The notes beneath the pieces are model-generated. The model did not search any database, had not been told where the DNA came from, and saw only the letters and a program-made list of their open reading frames with translations. From Veillonella parvula DSM 2008 (lineage in GTDB: Bacteria > Bacillota > Negativicutes > Veillonellales > Veillonellaceae), in the NCBI RefSeq assembly GCF_000024945.1, contig NC_013520.1, forward strand, positions 954,501 to 1,018,500: a DNA stretch of 64,000 bases, read 5' to 3'. The position numbers were made by a program, and so were the translations under genes. This document shows positions 18,071 through 25,376 of this stretch, in pieces. How positions within the stretch are numbered: position 1 is the first letter of the stretch; every line of letters begins with the position of its first letter.

Positions 18071-18683
18071 ATTTTCTACCTGGTTATGGCGTACCGCTTT
18101 TTGGTTTCGCTATAAGGTAGGGTATGGGTTGAAAGTATATGGTCGCGATAATTTTCCAATGGAAGGACCCGTTATCGTGGTGCCTAATCATTTAAGTAAT
18201 AACGATCCCCCTATCTGTGGCTATGCTTTGCCTAGACATGTACACTTTATGGCTAAACAAGAATTATTTGTGAATCCCATTTCACGTTTTTTTTGTACAT
18301 GGCTTGGTGCATTTCCGTTAAATCGCGGTGCTATTGATAAAGTTGCTATTCGTCATGCCATGGGACTACTTAAAGACAATAAGGTTTTAGGCATATTTGC
18401 AGAAGGAAATCGTCAAAAAAGTGGTAAACTTGGTAAATTCCATGATGGTGCAGCATCAATTGCTCTTAGAACAGGTGTTAGCATAGTGCCTGTTGCTATC
18501 ATTGGCTCTCACAATATGGAACGTAATAAAGTGGCTTGTATTATTGGTAAACCGATTCCAGTTGAAAAAGCTAAAGTGACTCCAGAAGCGATTCAAAAAG
18601 TAAATGATAGTGTTAAAAGTGAAATCCAACGAATGATAGATTCTTATCATAACAATTGTATAGAGGAGACTTTATGGAAATAA
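18063..18683 (+). CDS. plsC: 1-acyl-sn-glycerol-3-phosphate acyltransferase
   Basis: PlsC adds the second acyl chain to lysophosphatidic acid, forming phosphatidic acid at the cytoplasmic membrane. The 206 residues contain the catalytic HX4D motif (NHLSNNDPP near residue 39-47), the GAFPLNRGAID block near 79, the substrate-binding EGNRQKSGKL near 115, and the PVAIIGSHNM block near 141. It overlaps cmk by 8 nt and ispH by 10 nt. With plsY and gpsA further along, this window supplies most of phosphatidate synthesis. Confidence 0.94.
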   Translation: MNKFSTWLWRTAFWFRYKVGYGLKVYGRDNFPMEGPVIVVPNHLSNNDPPICGYALPRHVHFMAKQELFVNPISRFFCTWLGAFPLNRGAIDKVAIRHAMGLLKDNKVLGIFAEGNRQKSGKLGKFHDGAASIALRTGVSIVPVAIIGSHNMERNKVACIIGKPIPVEKAKVTPEAIQKVNDSVKSEIQRMIDSYHNNCIEETLWK

Positions 18684-20572
18684 TTTTGGCTGAAAACCAT
18701 GGTTTTTGCTATGGTGTAAAACGGGCTGTTGAAATGGCAAATGAAGCTGCAAATAACGATGGTAAAAGCTATACATTAGGTCCTATTATTCATAATCCTC
18801 AAGTTGTAGGTCGTCTTGAAGACAAAGGGGTAAGCCCTGTTCAAGAAGTGTCTGATATCGTTGAAGGCACAATGATTATTCGCTCTCATGGTGTAGGACC
18901 TGCTATTTACGAAGAGGCAGAAGAAAAAGGATTACATGTTGTGGATGCCACATGTCCATATGTAAAAAAAGCACAGCAAGATGCAAAGTCTGTTATAGAT
19001 GAAGGTATGACTTTGGTGATTTTGGGAGAAAAAAACCATCCTGAGGTCAAAAGCATTAATTTATGGGCAAATAACGAAGGAATAATCATCGAAGATGAAG
19101 AATCCGCCCAAAAACTACAAGTTGTGGAAAAAATGGGCGTTGTTGTACAAACAACCTTTTCACAATTCAAATTTAACAGTATAATAGACATATTAGAGAA
19201 AAAATCTAAGAATCTTAAGGTTTTCAAAACGATATGCAATGCAACGCAAGAACGACAGAATTCTGCCGTTGATTTAGCACGTAATGTAGATCTTATGATA
19301 GTGATAGGCGGTAAGAACAGCGGCAACACAAACCGATTGGCAGAGGTTTGTCGTGACGTTGGATGTGCAACGTATCACATTGAAACTTCTACTGAATTAC
19401 AACTGGAATGGTTTAACCGAGTACAGACGGTAGGAGTAACAGCAGGAGCATCGACTCCCGACTGGATTATTAAGGAGGTCATTGAGACAATGAAAGATTT
19501 TGCAGAATTATTAGCAGCCGAAGGTCAAGAAGAATTTAAGAAAGGGAACGTTGTAGAAGGTACAGTAGTTCAAGTCGAAGATGAACGAGCTTATGTATCT
19601 TTTGGCTACAAAACTGAAGCCATTTTGAACAGAACTGAAATTTCTTATCCAGCACCAGAATCTGCCAAAGATGTGTTAAAAAATGGTGATGAAATTAAAG
19701 CAGTTATCATGAATCACATCAAAGAAGATAATCCTATTTATCTTTCCATGACTCGCTTGGCTAAAGATGAAGATTGGCAATATGTTATCGAAGCACAAGA
19801 AAAAGATGAAGCTATCGTATGTAAAGGTATTGATGCTATCCCAGCAGGTTTAGTAGTAACAGTTAAATCCCTTCGTGGTTTCATTCCATTGTCCCAAGGT
19901 GATGTTCATTTCGTGAAATCCTTGGACAACTTGGTTGGTACAGAATTTGAAGCTAAAGTACTTGAAATCGATGAAAAGAAAAACCGTTTGGTTCTTTCTC
20001 GTCGTGCAGTATTGGAAGTGGAACGTCAAGCTAAATTAGCTGAAGCATTGAAAAATATCAACGTTGGCGAAAACTATAAAGGTATCGTTCGTAAAATCAT
20101 GCCTTATGGTGCATTCGTAGATATCGGCGGTATTGAAGGTTTACTTCACATTTCCGATATTTCTTGGCAAAAAATCAAAAAAGTGGAAGATGTTCTTTCC
20201 GTTGGCCAAGAAATCGAAGTTAAATTACAATCCTTCGACGCTGAAAGCAATAAATTATCCTTGTCCTTAAAAGCTTTATCTAAGAGCCCATGGGACGTTG
20301 CTGAAGAAACATTGCATGTTGGCGATGTTATTAACGGCAAAGTTGTTCGTTTAGTAGCTTACGGTGCATTCGTAGCTGTTAATGACGACATCCAAGGTTT
20401 ACTTCACATTTCCCAAATTACAAAACAACGTAATGCGAAAGTTGAAGATTACTTGAACCGTGGTCAAGAAGTTGAAGTTAAAATCATTTCTCTTAACAAA
20501 GATGAAAAGAAATTGGGTTTGGCTTTGACTGAGTTGATGGAATCAAAAGAAACTGCAGAAGACGCTGAATAA
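18674..20572 (+). CDS. ispH: Fusion of IspH (HMBPP reductase) and ribosomal protein S1
   Basis: One 632-codon frame joins two proteins. Residues 1-275 are IspH, the [4Fe-4S] reductase that ends the MEP isoprenoid pathway: cluster cysteines C12, C94 and C188; substrate histidines H40, H72 and H122; E124; and SGNTNRL near 216. Residues about 285-632 hold four S1 OB-fold repeats (about 290-362, 378-445, 465-533, 550-618) of the kind that bind mRNA on the 30S subunit. ATG 18674 follows GAGGAG at 18663-18668. At the junction, AAGGAGGT (19472-19479) lies 10 nt before an in-frame ATG at 19490 (residue 273), so a separate S1 may also be made. Codons in the S1 half are richer in C-ending forms (TTC, AAC, GAC, TCC), like rpsB and tsf. 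Such fusions are known in some Firmicutes. Confidence 0.95.
   Translation: MEIILAENHGFCYGVKRAVEMANEAANNDGKSYTLGPIIHNPQVVGRLEDKGVSPVQEVSDIVEGTMIIRSHGVGPAIYEEAEEKGLHVVDATCPYVKKAQQDAKSVIDEGMTLVILGEKNHPEVKSINLWANNEGIIIEDEESAQKLQVVEKMGVVVQTTFSQFKFNSIIDILEKKSKNLKVFKTICNATQERQNSAVDLARNVDLMIVIGGKNSGNTNRLAEVCRDVGCATYHIETSTELQLEWFNRVQTVGVTAGASTPDWIIKEVIETMKDFAELLAAEGQEEFKKGNVVEGTVVQVEDERAYVSFGYKTEAILNRTEISYPAPESAKDVLKNGDEIKAVIMNHIKEDNPIYLSMTRLAKDEDWQYVIEAQEKDEAIVCKGIDAIPAGLVVTVKSLRGFIPLSQGDVHFVKSLDNLVGTEFEAKVLEIDEKKNRLVLSRRAVLEVERQAKLAEALKNINVGENYKGIVRKIMPYGAFVDIGGIEGLLHISDISWQKIKKVEDVLSVGQEIEVKLQSFDAESNKLSLSLKALSKSPWDVAEETLHVGDVINGKVVRLVAYGAFVAVNDDIQGLLHISQITKQRNAKVEDYLNRGQEVEVKIISLNKDEKKLGLALTELMESKETAEDAE
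19472..19492 (+). promoter_or_regulatory. Internal ribosome binding site and ATG at the IspH/S1 junction
   Basis: A near-perfect Shine-Dalgarno AAGGAGGT (19472-19479) is followed by a 10-nt spacer and ATG (19490-19492) in frame with S1. Initiation here would give a 360-residue four-domain S1 protein without IspH. The site sits at the domain boundary, which is suggestive, but use of the start is inferred. Confidence 0.55.
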
Positions 20573-20585
20573 TTCATTGTCTAAT

Positions 20586-20621
20586 AAAAGGCTAGCCAAG
20601 GTTTCCTTGGTTAGCCTTTTT
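20586..20621 (+). terminator. Rho-independent terminator after ispH/S1
   Basis: AAAAGGCTAGCCAAGG pairs with CCTTGGTTAGCCTTTT (one G-T pair), ending in T residues. It closes the scpA to ispH/S1 run 14 nt after the stop codon. Confidence 0.88.
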
Positions 20622-20649
20622 GCGTACTTTACTTAGAATATGATAAAAT
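20620..20649 (+). promoter_or_regulatory. Possible promoter before der
   Basis: TTGCGT (20620-20625), an 18-nt spacer and TAAAAT (20644-20649) follow the terminator and precede der by 37 nt. The match is moderate. Confidence 0.4.
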
Positions 20650-20685
20650 ATAGTAATGTATTAGATTAGATAATGAGGTGAAACT

Positions 20686-22020
20686 ATGGCAAAACCATTA
20701 GTGGCTGTTGTAGGCCGTCCAAATGTAGGTAAATCTACACTTTTTAATGCCATTGTTAATAAACGTATCTCTATCGTTGAAGATATTCCGGGGGTAACAA
20801 GGGACCGTATTTACTTCGATGCAGAGTGGTTAAATCGTGAGTTTACAATGATCGATACTGGTGGTATCGAGTTCATTACTGAAAATAGTCATGTTATTCC
20901 TAAGATGATGCGATTACAAGCTGAATTAGCTATTGAAGAAGCGGATGTAATTTTATTTGTCGTCGATGGTAAACAAGGTATTGTACCTGCTGATGAAGAA
21001 GTTGCAAATATTCTTAGAGCTAGTGGAAAACCTATTGTACTCGTAGTTAATAAGATTGATAGTGTAAATCAAGAGCCGAATATTTATGAATTCTACAATC
21101 TTGGTTTGGGAGACCCCATTGGCATTTCCGCTAAAAATCTTATGAATTTAGGTGATTTGCTGGATGATACTGTTAAACATTTTCCACCAGTTGGCACTAA
21201 TGTAGATGATGAAGATACTATTCATGTTGCCGTTATTGGTCGTCCAAATGTAGGTAAATCTTCTTTGACTAATGCATTATTAGGACAAGATCGTGTAATA
21301 GTATCTGATGTAGCAGGTACTACTCGAGACTCCATTGATACGTATTGGACTCATGAGGGCCAAAAATTTGTACTTATTGATACGGCGGGAATGCGTCGTA
21401 AGTCTAAAATCGAAGAAGCCGTTGAACGATATAGTATTGTCCGATCTTTGCGATCAGTAGATCGTGCTGATATTGTAGTTCTTGTACTAGATGCTCAAGA
21501 TGGTGTTACAGAACAAGATAAAAAAATTGCAGGTTATGCTTATGAAGCGGGTAAAGGCGTAGTCATTGTTGTGAATAAATGGGATCTTGTTAAAAAAGAT
21601 GACAAAACAACATTGCGATTTACTGAAGATATTTATGATGAATTAGGTTTTTTACAGTTTGCACCTATCCTGTTTGCTTCTGCTTTAACTAAGCAACGTA
21701 TTCACCGTTTAGCTGATATGTTGAAGTTTGTATCTGAACAACAATACCGCCGTGTATCTACTGGGACGTTAAATCAATTATTACAAGATGCACAAACCGT
21801 AAATCCTGTACCATCTCGCAATGGTAGAATTCCAAAAATCTATTATATGACGCAAGCTAGTGTTAAGCCGCCTACATTTATTTTATTTGTAAATGAACCA
21901 GAGCTAATTCACTTCTCTTATATGCGTTTCTTAGAGAATCGATTGCGTGAGTCCTTTGGTTTTGAAGGAACTCCGATTCGTTTAGTATTACGTGGCAAGA
22001 AACGGGATGATGAAGACTAA
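20686..22020 (+). CDS. der: GTPase Der (EngA)
   Basis: Der is an essential double GTPase for 50S maturation. The 444 residues contain two G domains: GRPNVGKST near residue 10, DTGG near 57 and NKID near 118; then GRPNVGKSS near 184, DTAGMR near 231 and NKWD near 296. A C-terminal KH-like domain follows (about 355-440, with the PPTFILFVNEPELIHFSY segment). The weak ribosome binding site is GAGGTG at 20674-20679. The stop overlaps the plsY start by one base. Confidence 0.97.
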   Translation: MAKPLVAVVGRPNVGKSTLFNAIVNKRISIVEDIPGVTRDRIYFDAEWLNREFTMIDTGGIEFITENSHVIPKMMRLQAELAIEEADVILFVVDGKQGIVPADEEVANILRASGKPIVLVVNKIDSVNQEPNIYEFYNLGLGDPIGISAKNLMNLGDLLDDTVKHFPPVGTNVDDEDTIHVAVIGRPNVGKSSLTNALLGQDRVIVSDVAGTTRDSIDTYWTHEGQKFVLIDTAGMRRKSKIEEAVERYSIVRSLRSVDRADIVVLVLDAQDGVTEQDKKIAGYAYEAGKGVVIVVNKWDLVKKDDKTTLRFTEDIYDELGFLQFAPILFASALTKQRIHRLADMLKFVSEQQYRRVSTGTLNQLLQDAQTVNPVPSRNGRIPKIYYMTQASVKPPTFILFVNEPELIHFSYMRFLENRLRESFGFEGTPIRLVLRGKKRDDED

Positions 22021-22616
22021 TGGATATTATGATTATTGTATATGCTGTATTATCATATCTTATCGGATCAATTCCTAGTGGATTAATTATAGGTAAGCTT
22101 TTCTTTAATACAGACGTACGACAATATGGCTCTAAAAATATTGGCGCTACTAATATATATCGAGTTATCGGACTTAAAGCAGCCTTACCTGTATTTTTAT
22201 GTGATGCTTTAAAAGGGGCAGCAGGAGTTGTGCTACTCTCACCTTATGGGCCTATGTTTATGATCTTAGGTGGTATTCTTGGGATGATGGGACATAACTG
22301 GTCTGTTTTCCTGGGGTTTAAGGGTGGTCGTGGTGTTGCCACGGGTTTAGGTGTTCTTGTTGCACTTTCTCCAATAGTAGCATTGATTTGCTTTTTGGTA
22401 TGGGGTGTTATCGTATACTTCACTAAACTTGTATCTTTAGGCTCTATCATTGCCGCTGCATTAGTACCAGTACTGATGTATTTCACTGGAGAATCCTTCT
22501 GGTTTGTTGGCTTTGGCGGGTTAGCAGCTTTGTTTGTCATTGTACGTCACTGGGATAATATTAAGCGTCTACTTGCTGGAAACGAGTTAAAAGTAGAGCG
22601 TATTAAAAAGGATTAA
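22020..22616 (+). CDS. plsY: Glycerol-3-phosphate acyltransferase PlsY
   Basis: PlsY transfers the acyl group from acyl-phosphate to glycerol-3-phosphate at the membrane, the first step of phospholipid synthesis in most Gram-positives. The 198 residues include five or six membrane segments. The three family motifs are present: SYLIGSIPSGLIIGK near residue 12-26, SKNIGATNIYRVIG near 38-51 and GFKGGRGVATGLGV near 99-112. ATG 22020 overlaps the der stop; ATG 22029 is an alternative. gpsA, which makes its substrate, follows after 3 nt. Confidence 0.96.
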   Translation: MDIMIIVYAVLSYLIGSIPSGLIIGKLFFNTDVRQYGSKNIGATNIYRVIGLKAALPVFLCDALKGAAGVVLLSPYGPMFMILGGILGMMGHNWSVFLGFKGGRGVATGLGVLVALSPIVALICFLVWGVIVYFTKLVSLGSIIAAALVPVLMYFTGESFWFVGFGGLAALFVIVRHWDNIKRLLAGNELKVERIKKD

Positions 22617-22619
22617 AGA

Positions 22620-23618
22620 ATGAATGTTGTTGTTATCGGCTCTGGTAGTTGGGGGACGGCCCTTGCTATTAAATCCGTTTTAGCTGGAAATACTACAACT
22701 ATATATTGTCGTCGTCCAGAATTTGCGGATAAACTTGCAAAAGACTTAGAGAATAAAGACTATTTACCAGGTGTAAAACTTCCAGAAGAATTACAATATA
22801 GTTCTGATTTAGAGGCTTGTATTAGTAATGCTGAAGTGGTATTAATGGTTACTCCTTCTGTACATGTACGTACCAGTTTAGAGGCTATTAAACCGTATGC
22901 TCATAAAAATCAAGCCTATATTCTATGTTCAAAAGGTGTAGAACGAAGCAGTGGGAAACTTTTGACGACTGTGATGAAAGAGGTTTTTGCTACCATAGGG
23001 TGTAATTTAGCGGTTTTGTCTGGACCTAATCATGCAGAAGAGATTGGGCGTAATTTGCCTGCTGCCTCTGTGTTGAGTACAGAGAATCTAGAAGTGGCTA
23101 CAACATTGCAAAAGGCATTATGTAGTCAAAACTTTAGAATTTATGCAAATACTGATATGATTGGTGTTGAACTAGCAGGAGCCACGAAAAACATCATTGC
23201 CCTTGCAGCGGGTATTGCAGATGGTTTAGCTTTAGGGGATAATTGTAAGGCTTTACTATTAACACGTGGTCTTCATGAGATGACTCGCTTTGGGGTGGCC
23301 TTAGGGGCCCAAAAAGAAACTTATGCTGGTCTTGCTGGTATGGGGGATTTGATTGCTACTTGTATGAGCCCACATGGTCGTAACCGTGCGGCTGGTCAAA
23401 AACTAGCCGAGGGTAAGACGATGGATTTTATTGTTGATCATACTAATATGGTTGTAGAAGGATTTTTCGCAACAGAAATTATTTATAAAATGGCTTGTAA
23501 ACATCAAATTGAAATGCCTATAACGAAGGCTTTATATGAGGTTTTATACGAAAAAAAATCTCCATCCATAGCATTAGCTGAGTTGATGGGGCGTGATATT
23601 AAAATTGAAGTATCATAA
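22620..23618 (+). CDS. gpsA: Glycerol-3-phosphate dehydrogenase [NAD(P)+]
   Basis: GpsA reduces dihydroxyacetone phosphate to sn-glycerol-3-phosphate. The 332 residues contain the Rossmann motif GSGSWGTALA at residues 7-16, CSKGVE near 101, LSGPNHAEEI near 137-146, the catalytic lysine region GATKNIIALAAGIADGL near 189-205, and AGMGDLIATC near 238. It follows plsY by 3 nt with a weak ribosome binding site, so it is likely coupled to it. The der-plsY-gpsA run ends here. Confidence 0.97.
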   Translation: MNVVVIGSGSWGTALAIKSVLAGNTTTIYCRRPEFADKLAKDLENKDYLPGVKLPEELQYSSDLEACISNAEVVLMVTPSVHVRTSLEAIKPYAHKNQAYILCSKGVERSSGKLLTTVMKEVFATIGCNLAVLSGPNHAEEIGRNLPAASVLSTENLEVATTLQKALCSQNFRIYANTDMIGVELAGATKNIIALAAGIADGLALGDNCKALLLTRGLHEMTRFGVALGAQKETYAGLAGMGDLIATCMSPHGRNRAAGQKLAEGKTMDFIVDHTNMVVEGFFATEIIYKMACKHQIEMPITKALYEVLYEKKSPSIALAELMGRDIKIEVS

Positions 23619-23685
23619 ATAAAAGATACTTTTAATTTGGTTATTTATATACTATAATTAATGAGTATAATCTTGTGAGGGTTGT

Positions 23686-24237
23686 ATGCGAATTATTGGC
23701 GGAACTGCTAAGGGACATGTTATAAAAGCACCTAAAGGATTAGATACTAGACCTACACTTGATCGTGTTCGTGAAAGTGTATTTAATGTATTAGCAAATA
23801 GAGGTATATTTGGTTCTGATGTACTAGATATATTTTCTGGCACTGGTGCAGTAGCAATTGAAGCCTTAAGTCGTGGTGCAGCACATGCAGTAGCAGTGGA
23901 CTTTAAAACGGGAAAACTAATTTTAGAGAATGCTAAACATTGTCGTGTGGATGATCGGTTAGAAATTATTCCGAGGAAACTTTCACAATTAAAAAATTAT
24001 ATGGTAGGGCGACAGTTCGATTATATATTTTCTGACCCGCCATATGATAATGGATTTATACAAGATACCATAGATTTGGTTGTAAACTATGATTTGTTAA
24101 AACCTGAAGGTGTTTTATTATTAGAACATCATAAGGATGAGGTTTTTACCTTACCAGAATTATGGGAATGTATAAAAGAACAGAAATTTGGTTATACGGT
24201 AGTTTCCTATTTTGTAAAGACAGCCGAAAGGAGCTAA
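23686..24237 (+). CDS. rsmD: 16S rRNA (guanine(966)-N2)-methyltransferase RsmD
   Basis: RsmD methylates G966 of 16S rRNA in the assembled small subunit. The 183 residues begin MRIIGGTAKGHVIKAPKGLDTRPT. They contain the SAM-binding motif DIFSGTGAVAIEALSRGA near residue 47-64 and the catalytic DPPY near 116-119. The 67-nt gap upstream has two TATAAT-like hexamers (23653, 23666) but no convincing -35 box. coaD starts 4 nt after the stop, a common Firmicute pairing. Confidence 0.95.
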   Translation: MRIIGGTAKGHVIKAPKGLDTRPTLDRVRESVFNVLANRGIFGSDVLDIFSGTGAVAIEALSRGAAHAVAVDFKTGKLILENAKHCRVDDRLEIIPRKLSQLKNYMVGRQFDYIFSDPPYDNGFIQDTIDLVVNYDLLKPEGVLLLEHHKDEVFTLPELWECIKEQKFGYTVVSYFVKTAERS

Positions 24238-24241
24238 ACCT

Positions 24242-24733
24242 GTGCGTATAGGTGTATGTCCGGGTAGTTTTGACCCAGTTACTAATGGACATGTTGATAT
24301 TTTTGAACGGGGCAGCCGATTGGTTGATAAATTAATCATTGCTGTCAGCTCAAATCCGAATAAAAATTCCTTATTTTCTATGGAAGAACGGGTTGAGATG
24401 ATTCGAAATTCTGTCAAACATATTCCTAATGTTGAAATTGATTGTACAGGTGGCTTGCTCAATGAGTATGTTAAATCCAAGAATGCTACTATTATTATTC
24501 GAGGATTACGTGCATTGAGCGACTTTGAATATGAATTTCAGCGCGCATTATTTGCAAAATATTTGGATGATGACATTGAAACAGTATTTATTATGACAAA
24601 TAACAAATACTCTTTTGTCAGCTCCACGGGTATTCGTGAACTAGCTAAATTTGGTGGTAAGCTAGATGGTCTTGTTCCGGATGATGTTAAGGAAAAACTT
24701 GAAGAACGCTTTAATACGGTCCATAATAAATAG
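24242..24733 (+). CDS. coaD: Phosphopantetheine adenylyltransferase
   Basis: CoaD adenylates 4'-phosphopantetheine to dephospho-CoA. The 163 residues start at a GTG codon (24242) with AAAGGAG at 24227-24233. They contain CPGSFDPVTNGHVDIF near residue 6-21 (T/HxGH nucleotidyltransferase motif), RGLRALSDFEYEFQRALFAKYL near 87-108, and the SSTGIRELAKFGG block near 126-138. Together with CoaBC elsewhere in the window it covers the core of CoA synthesis. Confidence 0.96.
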   Translation: MRIGVCPGSFDPVTNGHVDIFERGSRLVDKLIIAVSSNPNKNSLFSMEERVEMIRNSVKHIPNVEIDCTGGLLNEYVKSKNATIIIRGLRALSDFEYEFQRALFAKYLDDDIETVFIMTNNKYSFVSSTGIRELAKFGGKLDGLVPDDVKEKLEERFNTVHNK

Positions 24734-24744
24734 GGGTGAATTGT

Positions 24745-25212
24745 ATGAAAACAGAAAAATTATTAGAAGATTTAGAGGTTCTTATTGAATCTAGCAGCCG
24801 TATTCCTATGACTACAAAACGTATGGTTGAGGAAGACGAAATTATGCGTATTATTGATTCTATTCAGGAATCCTTACCTTTGGAACTTGAAGAATCTCGT
24901 CGTATTGTAGCAGATAAAGATAAAGTGTTAGCTGATGCTCAACGTCAGGCTGAAACTTTGATCGATCAAGCTAAAGACTACATTGCTAAATTGACAGCTG
25001 AAAGTGAACTTGTAAAACAAGCTCAAGAACAAGCTAATCAAATTATTAATGCAGCAAATCAATCCTCTGATGAGCTGAAAGCTAGCTCTATTCAATATGC
25101 TGGTGATGTTCTTAAATATGTTGAAAACAACTTGGAGAAAACATTGGAAAGCTTGCGTCAAAATCGTGAAAGTTTGAAACAAACTGAACAACGTACAGAA
25201 GAAAATCAATAG
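24745..25212 (+). CDS. Coiled-coil protein of unknown function
   Basis: I do not recognise a named family. The 155 residues are almost wholly charged and alpha-helical with no membrane segment. An N-terminal region (about 1-35, LEDLEVLIESSSRIP) leads into a long coiled coil (about 45-150) rich in Ala, Gln, Glu and Lys, reminiscent of the F-type ATPase b subunit or DivIVA-like proteins. ATG 24745 is preferred over GTG 24736 because GGGGTG at 24733-24738 spaces well to it. The gene lies 11 nt after coaD and ends at a strong terminator. A scaffold or cell-division role is only a guess. Confidence 0.75.
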   Translation: MKTEKLLEDLEVLIESSSRIPMTTKRMVEEDEIMRIIDSIQESLPLELEESRRIVADKDKVLADAQRQAETLIDQAKDYIAKLTAESELVKQAQEQANQIINAANQSSDELKASSIQYAGDVLKYVENNLEKTLESLRQNRESLKQTEQRTEENQ

Positions 25213-25220
25213 TTTAAACA

Positions 25221-25256
25221 AAGGCTAGATATCATATTATATCTAGCCTCTTTTTA
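25221..25256 (+). terminator. Rho-independent terminator after the coiled-coil gene
   Basis: AGGCTAGATAT and ATATCTAGCCT form an 11-bp stem followed by CTTTTTAT. It ends the rsmD-coaD transcription unit. The remaining sequence up to 25349 is AT-rich with nothing recognised. Confidence 0.88.
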
Positions 25257-25349
25257 TATTTTAAAGTCCATAGAAAATTTAAGATAAGTAATATCAAATT
25301 TCAGATTAATATGTAAAAAATAATGTGAGCAAAATAATAAGCCAGAAAT

Positions 25350-25375
25350 AAAAGCGAAGGGATACCTTCGCTTTT
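25350..25375 (-). terminator. Rho-independent terminator of rqcH
   Basis: AAAAGCGAAGG (25350-25360) pairs with CCTTCGCTTTT (25365-25375). Read on the minus strand it lies 1 nt after the rqcH stop and is followed by a T-rich stretch. Confidence 0.82.
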
Positions 25376-25376
25376 A

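Noticed and set aside
18907..19329. 140-codon minus-strand frame inside ispH
   Set aside because: It is the antisense shadow of a clear IspH domain with no recognisable protein motif.
22244..22540. 98-codon minus-strand frame inside plsY
   Set aside because: The plus frame carries all three PlsY motifs; the antisense product is low-complexity and unlike any family I know.
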